A stretch of 11,979 nucleotides of DNA from Armatimonadota bacterium (GTDB taxonomy: Bacteria > Armatimonadota > UBA5829): NCBI GenBank assembly GCA_026415535.1, contig JAOAGX010000037.1, positions 1 through 11,979 on the forward strand. The letters are read 5' to 3'. A model generated the notes under the pieces. It was given only the letters and a program-made list of their open reading frames with translations, was not told the DNA's origin and ran no database searches. Shown one piece after another: positions 6,870 through 11,979 of this stretch (position 1 is the first letter of the stretch; the number at the start of each line of letters is the position of its first letter). The position numbers and the translations under genes are program-made.

Positions 6870-7322
6870 ATGTTCAAGTCTTATGATGAAATGGTTGAGG
6901 AACTGGAACGCGAGATGCGGCGCGTTTCGGATGACCTGCTCTTGCAGATGTTCCGAATGTCCAGTATGTCCGGCGAGGTATGGGCTCCTCGCGTGGACGT
7001 TTATGAGACTGTTGATGCCGTCGTGGTCAAAGTTTGTGTCGCCGGGCTTGAACCAGGCAATATGGAGCTAACGCTTTCAAACGATAATCGGTTCCTCACG
7101 TTGCGCGGGGTTCGCTCAGAGCAGGATGATGACAAGGCTGAGAGAATACGGTATCACCAACTGGAGGTATACTACGGCCCGTTCGAGCGCGTGATTGCCC
7201 TGCCGGCAGACACCTCGCTTGACCGGGACAATCTCAGCGCGGTCTACAAAGAAGGCTTCCTTAAAATCGTCCTGCCTAAGAAGCAGCGACTCGGGACCAG
7301 GAAGATCGAGATCGAGGGGTAG
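6870..7322 (+). CDS. Small heat shock protein, Hsp20/alpha-crystallin family
   Basis: This is an ATP-independent cytoplasmic holdase that binds unfolding proteins and keeps them refoldable or degradable. With the start at ATG 6870 the product is 150 residues, the usual size of bacterial Hsp20. An N-terminal helix rich in acidic and basic residues (SYDEMVEELEREMRR) precedes the alpha-crystallin domain, which begins near WAPRVDVYET (residues ~32-41). It continues through VVKVCVAGL, the family-typical L-LRGVR strand, YGPFERVIALP, and GFLKIVLPKK near the end. A short basic/acidic C-terminal tail follows without a clear IxI/V motif; RKIEIEG at the end may serve (IEI). An ATG at 6831 would add 13 residues but lacks a ribosome binding site. 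The stop TAG abuts the lon ATG, so the two genes are translated from one message. Confidence 0.93.
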   Translation: MFKSYDEMVEELEREMRRVSDDLLLQMFRMSSMSGEVWAPRVDVYETVDAVVVKVCVAGLEPGNMELTLSNDNRFLTLRGVRSEQDDDKAERIRYHQLEVYYGPFERVIALPADTSLDRDNLSAVYKEGFLKIVLPKKQRLGTRKIEIEG

Positions 7323-9758
7323 ATGGAAACGAAAACGCAAGACGAGCAAAGCGGACTCTTAACGGCCGAGAGCGACGCTGGTGAGCGCGGCATCTTGATT
7401 CCTGATACTCTCAGCATATTGCCGATCAAGGACACGGTCCTTTTTCCGATGGTCGTAATGCCGCTGATTGTCTCCCGTGAGAGTTCGATGAAGTTGGTAG
7501 ACGATGCCGTGGTCAGCGACACACGGATAATAGGCATGTCCACTCTGAAGGACCCCGGTATTGATGCGCCTCAGCCGTCTGACATCTACGAAGTAGGCGT
7601 TGCAGCGGCGATTCACACAATGCTTAGACTTCCCGAACACCAACGGTTGATTGTTCAGGGGCTCCGGCGCATACGGCTCAAGGAGATCGTTCAGACTGAG
7701 CCTTACATTCGAGCCAAGGTCGAGGAACTGCCAGATATTCAGGATTGGACCGAAGCCGAAAGTATGGAGATCGAGGCGCTCAGGCGAAATGTCGCGAGCG
7801 CGTTTCAAAAGGTCGTCCAGCTTACCCCAAATCTCCACGACGAGCTTCAGAATATTGCTTCAAGCATACCCAAGCCTGGTGTGTTGGCAGATACAATCGC
7901 GTTGCACTTGCCTATTCCGATCCCGGAGAAACAAGACCTACTCGAAACACGCGGCATTCGTGCTCGGTTGATGAAGCTCTTGGCTATCTTGATGCGCGAA
8001 GTGGACGTGCTGGAGCTGGGCAGCAAGATTCAGTCGCAGGTACACTCCGAGATGGGCAAGACCCAACGGGAGTACTACCTGCGCGAGCAATTGAAGGCTA
8101 TCCAACGCGAGCTTGGCGAGACCGACGAGCGCACTGCGGAGATTGAGGAGCTCAGAGCCAAGATTGCTGAAGCCAAGATGCCCGAGGAGGCGGAGAAAGA
8201 GGCGTTGCGAGAGCTCGATCGCCTTTCTCATATGCCTCCTCAGGCTCCGGAATACACGGTTGCTCGCACCTATATCGATTGGCTTATCAGTCTGCCTTGG
8301 AACACTTATACAGAGGATAACCTAGATATTCCGCGCGTCCACCGCACGCTTGATGCCGACCATTACGGTCTAGACAAGGTCAAAGATCGGATACTTGAAT
8401 ATCTTTCCGTTCGCAAGTTCAAACAGGCCGGCGAGATCAGGCACCCGATTCTTTGTTTTGTGGGACCGCCCGGGGTTGGGAAGACCTCGCTTGGGAGATC
8501 CATCGCGCGGGCGCTCGGACGCAAGTTTGTGAGAATGAGCCTCGGCGGCATACGCGACGAGGCAGAGATACGCGGCCACCGACGGACTTACGTTGGTGCG
8601 TTGCCGGGGCAGATTATCCAGGGAATCAAACGTGCCGGGTCTCACAATCCAGTATTTATGCTCGACGAAATCGACAAGGTTGGGGCGGACTTTCGCGGCG
8701 ACCCCTCTTCTGCGCTACTGGAGGTCTTGGACCCGGAACAGAACTCAACGTTCAGGGATCACTATCTTGAGGTCACATTTGACCTTTCCAAGGTTTTGTT
8801 TATCACGACTGCGAACGTGCTCGACACGATCCTTCCGCCGCTGAGGGATCGTATGGAAGTGCTCGAAATCGCGGGCTATACCGAGGAAGAGAAACTGGAA
8901 ATTGCCAAGCGTCACCTAATCCCCAAGCAACTCGGCGAGCACGGATTGAAAAAGGGTGAGCACATTACGTTTACTAAGAAGGGGATTCTGGAGATCATTA
9001 GGGGCTATACTCGCGAGGCGGGAGTGCGCAATCTTGAACGCAGCATCGCGTCAATCTGTCGCAAAACCGCGCGTGAGTTTGCCGAGGGCCGTACCGAACT
9101 TGTCAAGGTGGATGTAAAAAAGGTCCGTGAGTTTCTGGGCGTGCCGCGATACACGTTTGAAGAACTGGCCGACCGAACCAACGAGCCGGGAGTGGCCGTA
9201 GGTCTTGCGTGGACTCCAACAGGTGGCGACGTGCTTTTTGTCGAGGCGACCCGCATGCGTGGTGGCAAACAGCTCGTGATTACCGGTCAGGTTGGCGACG
9301 TGATGAGGGAGTCGGCACAGGCGGCACTCAGTTACGTGCGCTCTCATGCAAAGGATCTAGGCGTGCCCGAGGATTTCTATGCCAAATCCGATATTCACCT
9401 TCACGTCCCCGCTGGCGCGATTCCGAAGGACGGTCCGTCGGCTGGGGTTACGATGGTGACTGCTCTCGCCTCGCTTCTTTCGGGGCGGAGGGTAAAGCCT
9501 CGCACAGCTATGACTGGCGAGATTACTCTCAGGGGCAAAGTCCTTCCAGTCGGGGGGATAAAGGAAAAGGTTCTGGCAGCACGTCGAGCCGGTGTGGAGA
9601 CGGTAATAGTCCCCAAGGAAAATCGCAAAGACATCGAAGAGGATGTCCCCGAGGACATCCGCAGTTCGATGCGTATAGAATACGTCGAATCCGTAGACCA
9701 GGTTTTGAACCTCGCACTAGAACCAAACAGCAGAAAGAGCGCCAATTCTCCAAAGTAG
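7323..9758 (+). CDS. lon: ATP-dependent Lon protease (LonA type)
   Basis: This is a cytoplasmic AAA+ serine protease that unfolds and degrades damaged and regulatory proteins. The 811 residues match a full-length LonA. The substrate-binding LAN domain covers ~28-225, starting ILPIKDTVLFPMVVMPL. A coiled-coil region spans ~235-305 (YYLREQLKAIQRELGE, 251-266). The AAA+ module has Walker A GPPGVGKTS (381-389), Walker B VFMLDEIDK (444-452) and a C-terminal helical part containing GYTREAGVRNLER (561-573). The protease domain carries the Ser-Lys dyad: Ser706 in PKDGPSAG and Lys749 in GGIKEK, 43 residues apart as in E. coli Lon (679/722). The ATG directly follows the hsp20 TAG and has GAGGGG at 7314-7319, inside the hsp20 end, so translational coupling is likely. 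No defect is seen. Confidence 0.98.
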   Translation: METKTQDEQSGLLTAESDAGERGILIPDTLSILPIKDTVLFPMVVMPLIVSRESSMKLVDDAVVSDTRIIGMSTLKDPGIDAPQPSDIYEVGVAAAIHTMLRLPEHQRLIVQGLRRIRLKEIVQTEPYIRAKVEELPDIQDWTEAESMEIEALRRNVASAFQKVVQLTPNLHDELQNIASSIPKPGVLADTIALHLPIPIPEKQDLLETRGIRARLMKLLAILMREVDVLELGSKIQSQVHSEMGKTQREYYLREQLKAIQRELGETDERTAEIEELRAKIAEAKMPEEAEKEALRELDRLSHMPPQAPEYTVARTYIDWLISLPWNTYTEDNLDIPRVHRTLDADHYGLDKVKDRILEYLSVRKFKQAGEIRHPILCFVGPPGVGKTSLGRSIARALGRKFVRMSLGGIRDEAEIRGHRRTYVGALPGQIIQGIKRAGSHNPVFMLDEIDKVGADFRGDPSSALLEVLDPEQNSTFRDHYLEVTFDLSKVLFITTANVLDTILPPLRDRMEVLEIAGYTEEEKLEIAKRHLIPKQLGEHGLKKGEHITFTKKGILEIIRGYTREAGVRNLERSIASICRKTAREFAEGRTELVKVDVKKVREFLGVPRYTFEELADRTNEPGVAVGLAWTPTGGDVLFVEATRMRGGKQLVITGQVGDVMRESAQAALSYVRSHAKDLGVPEDFYAKSDIHLHVPAGAIPKDGPSAGVTMVTALASLLSGRRVKPRTAMTGEITLRGKVLPVGGIKEKVLAARRAGVETVIVPKENRKDIEEDVPEDIRSSMRIEYVESVDQVLNLALEPNSRKSANSPK

Positions 9759-9793
9759 TGTGCGTTTCGAGTTGCAGCCCCTTTGGAATTTCT

Positions 9794-9830
9794 ATGAGCC
9801 GGACCATTTGCAAAGGCTCATTCCTATTCT
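9794..9830 (+). terminator. Candidate terminator after lon
   Basis: ATGAGCC (9794-9800) pairs with GGCTCAT (9815-9821) across a 14-base loop and is followed by the pyrimidine-rich TCCTATTCT. The stem is short and the T-run interrupted, so this is a weak Rho-independent terminator at best. It fits the end of the hsp20-lon operon 36 bases after the stop. Confidence 0.45.
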
Positions 9831-9908
9831 AACCGGTTTACTAGGGTGCCTCCAACTGCCCGAGAGGGTTTTCTATTGGAGGATTGCCCGAGTTGCTCGG
9901 CGAACGGT

Positions 9909-11219
9909 ATGTCCGTGCTGATGCGAGTTGACAACTTGCACTCCGGTTACAACGGCTCGGAGGTGCTTCAGGGAATCTCAATAGATCTCGGCGAACGCGA
10001 TTTCCTTGGAGTTATTGGGCCGAACGGCAGTGGCAAGACTACGCTCTTGAGATCAATGGCTCGTGCGCTCAAGCCATTGTCGGGTAGGGTGGAACTGGAC
10101 GGACGGGACATCTACTCGATTCCAGCTCGCGAGTTTGCGAGAAGAGTGGCGGTGTTGCCTCAGGACACGACAGTGGTTTTTGATTTTACAGTCCTTGAGA
10201 TTGTGCTAATGGGGCGGTCGCCGAGGTTGGGTAGGTTTGCGGTAGAGTCGATGACAGACATATCGGTCGCCTTGGAAGCGCTCGAGCTTACAGGCACGGC
10301 TCATCTTTGCGATCGATCTATCAATGCTCTATCTGGTGGTGAGAGACAGCGAGTAATGCTTGCCCGCGCCCTTGCTCAACAGCCCGAAGTGCTTCTCCTT
10401 GACGAACCCACTTCCCATCTGGACATCAATTTTCAGTTTGAGATAATGGACCTCATTAGAGATTTGAACCGGCAGAAGTCCCTCACGGTGCTGGCAGTAC
10501 TTCACGATCTGAACCTTGCCGGCCAGTATTGCGACCGACTGGTTGCTATAGGCAATGGTGTTGTTCAGGCCTCAGGTGCGCCGGAGGAGGTAATCACGCC
10601 TGACGTGATTCGCCAAGTCTATGGAGCCGAGGTTTGGGTCCGAAAACACCCGACCACTCGCCGACCGTATGTTATTGCCGGCATTCACCCTGCTAAGCTC
10701 TGGTGCGATAGGTCAAGCCGTGAGCCCTCGGAGTTTTTCGATGGACAGATTCGTGTACACTTAATCGGTGGCGGCGGCACAGCGGCTCCTTTAATGGCTA
10801 AGCTGGTTCGCCGCGGTTATCGAGTGAGCTGCGGAGTGCTAAACGAGGGTGATGCCGATCAAGAAGTTGCACAGGCGCTCGATGTGCCGCATGTCGTGAT
10901 ACCGGCTTTTTCTCACATTACCCCCGAGTCCGATGCCGAACATCGCGATCTAGCGAGTGCGTCGGACATAATCGTTCTCACAGACGTTCCTGTCGGCCAT
11001 GCGAACCTAGCGAATGTTGTTGTGGCTAAGGACCTTGCCACACTGGGGAAGGTTGTGTTCGTGCTTAGACCTGATACGATAACCGAACGCGATTTTGCTG
11101 GTGGTGAGGCGATGGCTCTGGTTAGTCAAGCCATATCACTTGGAGCAGTTTCGGCAGCCACTCTGGACGAGTTGCTGAGGCTGATTGATTCCGAGGCTTC
11201 GAAAAAAGCCGATGTCTGA
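9909..11219 (+). CDS. ABC transporter ATPase of the cobalamin/iron-siderophore type with an extra C-terminal domain
   Basis: This ATPase energises a membrane importer, probably for vitamin B12, haem or Fe(III)-siderophore. From ATG 9909 it has 436 residues, against about 255-265 for a plain FecE/BtuD-like subunit. The ATPase part (1-~255) has Walker A GPNGSGKTT (37-45), a Q-loop in VLPQDTT, signature LSGGERQR (141-148), Walker B VLLLDEPTS (161-169) and the switch His in VLHDLN. The added domain (~279-430) starts VHLIGGGGTAAPLMAKLVRRGY, a glycine-rich Rossmann-like turn. It continues with CGVLNEGDAD, DIIVLTDVPVGHANLAN and FAGGEAMAL. I believe similar extensions occur on other B12-type ABC ATPases, but their role is unknown to me. 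The start is uncertain: GTG 9846 is in frame, and TTG 9876 has GAGAGGG 7 bases upstream, but family similarity begins only at MRVDNL. No permease or binding-protein gene is in the window. Confidence 0.88.
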   Translation: MSVLMRVDNLHSGYNGSEVLQGISIDLGERDFLGVIGPNGSGKTTLLRSMARALKPLSGRVELDGRDIYSIPAREFARRVAVLPQDTTVVFDFTVLEIVLMGRSPRLGRFAVESMTDISVALEALELTGTAHLCDRSINALSGGERQRVMLARALAQQPEVLLLDEPTSHLDINFQFEIMDLIRDLNRQKSLTVLAVLHDLNLAGQYCDRLVAIGNGVVQASGAPEEVITPDVIRQVYGAEVWVRKHPTTRRPYVIAGIHPAKLWCDRSSREPSEFFDGQIRVHLIGGGGTAAPLMAKLVRRGYRVSCGVLNEGDADQEVAQALDVPHVVIPAFSHITPESDAEHRDLASASDIIVLTDVPVGHANLANVVVAKDLATLGKVVFVLRPDTITERDFAGGEAMALVSQAISLGAVSAATLDELLRLIDSEASKKADV

Positions 11220-11291
11220 ATTCCGAACTCTGAAAAGTGTTAGCGCCGTGTCCATTGAGAACTTTTTCTGACTGACAACCGTAATCGCTAC

Positions 11292-11323
11292 AGCGCATTG
11301 CTACAATCCTGCTGGCGCTTTTT
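11292..11323 (+). terminator. Candidate terminator after the ABC ATPase gene
   Basis: AGCGC (11292-11296) can pair with GCGCT (11315-11319), which runs into TTTTT (11319-11323). Alternatively AGCGCC at 11242-11247 pairs with GGCGCT at 11314-11319. The stem is short but the T-run is well placed, 73 bases after the stop codon. Confidence 0.4.
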
Positions 11324-11430
11324 GGGGTGCTGTGTGCTCCACAGCGTTGGAGCGGCTGAGTTCTCTAGTCCTAGAGGCTTCGGTTCACGGAGCATTCCCA
11401 ACGCCTTTCCCGGTGTTATGAGTTCTGATC

Positions 11431-11495
11431 GTCATTCCGAGCGTAGCTAAGAATCCCAACACCGAGCTTTGACCTTGGCTTCGCTCAGGATGGGA
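11431..11495. repeat. Diverged inverted pair of the 27-bp dispersed repeat
   Basis: GTCATTCCGAGCGTAGCTAA followed by GAATCC (11431-11456) is a degraded direct copy. CTTGGCTTCGCTCAGGATGG followed by GA (11474-11495) is an inverted copy. The two pair imperfectly into one hairpin (GTCATTCCGAGCGTAGCTAAG against CTTGGCTTCGCTCAGGATGGGA), the same geometry as in the spacer next to mfd. Confidence 0.7.
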
Positions 11496-11637
11496 CACCG
11501 TGTTAGGATGGGGCGCTTCGATATGGATGAGTCTTAGTTGTCGTTTTTGATTACGTCAAACAACGCAGCCGACGTAACGAGGTATAACCCTTCTTACTTT
11601 TGAACCTTCTTTTTTGCTTGCCATCTGCTAGAATAGA

Positions 11638-11649
11638 TCTTGATCAAGA
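11638..11649. promoter_or_regulatory. Perfect 12-bp palindrome TCTTGATCAAGA
   Basis: The palindrome is exact and lies within an imperfect larger dyad bounded by CTAG at 11628-11631 and CTAG at 11661-11664. On the plus strand it is followed by TTATTTTTC. It could be a protein-binding site or a weak hairpin between the two converging genes; the sequence alone does not decide. Confidence 0.35.
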
Positions 11650-11676
11650 CTTATTTTTCTCTAGGAGTGGGGTATG

Positions 11677-11699
11677 GGGGGGAGGTCAAACCTCTCCCC
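11677..11699 (-). terminator. Strong hairpin just past the rpmB stop
   Basis: GGGGGGAGGT (11677-11686) pairs with ACCTCTCCCC (11690-11699) over a 3-base loop: 10 pairs, one of them G-T. It lies 24 bases beyond the rpmB stop codon, the usual place for a terminator or a 3'-end-protecting hairpin. No T-run follows on either strand, so intrinsic termination is not certain. Confidence 0.45.
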
Positions 11700-11722
11700 A
11701 CGCCGTGAGAAAAAGGAAGGGT

Positions 11723-11938
11723 CTAGACTGCGCGGATTACCTTGCCGGCCTTAATGCACTTGACGCAGACGCGGAGTTTCTTCGGTGTGCCATTGATTTT
11801 GGTGCGGACGGTCTGCAGGTTCGGCATCCACCTGCGCTTGGTCCGCGGCGCGCGTAGGGCCCAAGCGCCGGAGTGGACGTGCCTAATATTCTGTCCGAAC
11901 TGTGGACCTTTGCCGCACACGTCGCAAGTGTTTGACAT
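11723..11938 (-). CDS. rpmB: Large-subunit ribosomal protein L28 (bL28), zinc-ribbon form
   Basis: This is a structural protein of the 50S ribosomal subunit. The 71-residue product begins MSNTCDVCGKGPQFG and contains TKRRWMPNLQTVR (33-45), the L28 core. Two CxxC pairs (Cys5/Cys8 and Cys58/Cys61) make it the zinc-binding 'C+' version of the protein. The segment HSGAWALRAPRTKRRW carries about eight residues more between the first motif and TKRR than the short forms I know. The ATG at 11938 is preceded on the mRNA by GGGAGGA (plus-strand TCCTCCC, 11949-11955), about 10 bases upstream. Any promoter lies beyond the window edge. Confidence 0.95.
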   Translation of the reverse strand: MSNTCDVCGKGPQFGQNIRHVHSGAWALRAPRTKRRWMPNLQTVRTKINGTPKKLRVCVKCIKAGKVIRAV

Positions 11939-11948
11939 ATCTTAATGG

Positions 11949-11955
11949 TCCTCCC
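11949..11955 (-). promoter_or_regulatory. Shine-Dalgarno site of rpmB
   Basis: GGGAGGA on the minus strand is the most canonical ribosome binding site in the window and supports the ATG at 11938. Confidence 0.7.
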
Positions 11956-11979
11956 AGAATGAATCGACGCCACACAGGC

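Larger units (their letters stand above)
11220..11722. other. Second convergent intergenic spacer with hairpins and diverged repeats
   Basis: About 500 bases separate the 3' ends of the ABC ATPase gene and rpmB. No credible protein or tRNA gene is visible. The spacer holds many small dyads: GCTGTG/CACAGC (11329-11345) overlapping GCTCCA/TGGAGC (11336-11353), CTCTAG-TC-CTAGAG (11363-11376), AACGCC/GGTGTT (11400-11417), TTTGA-N5-TCAAA (11546-11560) and TTACGTC/GACGTAA (11551-11577). It also has diverged copies of the dispersed repeat and the hairpins listed separately. Confidence 0.65.

Noticed and set aside
9209..9832. A 207-codon open frame on the plus strand overlapping the end of lon
   Set aside because: It lies in another frame inside the clearly conserved lon protease domain, and its composition (rich in Arg, Ser, Gly and Asp, low in hydrophobic residues) is that of a shadow frame.
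11600..11857. An 85-codon plus-strand open frame overlapping rpmB
   Set aside because: It is antisense to the real L28 gene and its first third passes through the palindrome and G-rich hairpin, which are better read as non-coding.

Overview
This is an ordinary chromosomal stretch from a bacterium of moderate GC content (roughly half GC by eye). It holds housekeeping stress and repair genes next to secreted-protein genes. The C-terminal module of the first, partial gene resembles a module I associate with Armatimonadota secreted proteins. With a DUF6067/GH123-type hydrolase gene and long intergenic spacers full of short repeats, this makes an Armatimonadota-like origin my best guess. I could not test that, and it is an inference. 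There is no sign of phage, plasmid, transposase or CRISPR.

Layout, left to right. Bases 2-343 (+) are the end of a truncated, probably secreted protein. At 380-2365 (+) lies a 661-residue predicted secreted glycoside hydrolase, whose N-terminus may be affected by a one-base frameshift. At 2366-2962 is a convergent spacer with a degenerate 17-bp tandem array that runs into a dispersed, REP-like 27-bp element present in both orientations. At 2963-6535 (-) is mfd, the transcription-repair coupling factor. At 6536-6869 is a divergent control region: a near-consensus sigma-70-type promoter with a structured leader for mfd on one side, and an extended -10 promoter for the hsp20-lon operon on the other. 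At 6870-7322 (+) is a small heat shock protein gene, followed without a gap by lon (7323-9758, +). A candidate terminator hairpin follows lon. At about 9909-11219 (+) is a cobalamin/iron-siderophore-type ABC ATPase with an extra C-terminal domain of about 150 residues. At 11220-11722 is a second convergent spacer with several hairpins and diverged copies of the same repeat. At 11723-11938 (-) is rpmB, encoding zinc-ribbon ribosomal protein L28.

How the genes relate. Hsp20 and Lon form a compact proteostasis operon: the holdase keeps unfolded proteins soluble and the ATP-dependent protease removes damaged ones. Mfd is transcribed divergently and rescues RNA polymerase stalled at DNA lesions, so the 6.5-6.9 kb region is a shared stress-gene control point. 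The ABC ATPase has no permease or binding-protein gene in the window. The two 5'-end genes concern secreted proteins and polysaccharide breakdown.

I see no convincing new defence or mobile system. The most unusual material is non-coding: the repeat family restricted to the two convergent gene ends, the structured mfd leader, and the C-terminal extension on the ABC ATPase.
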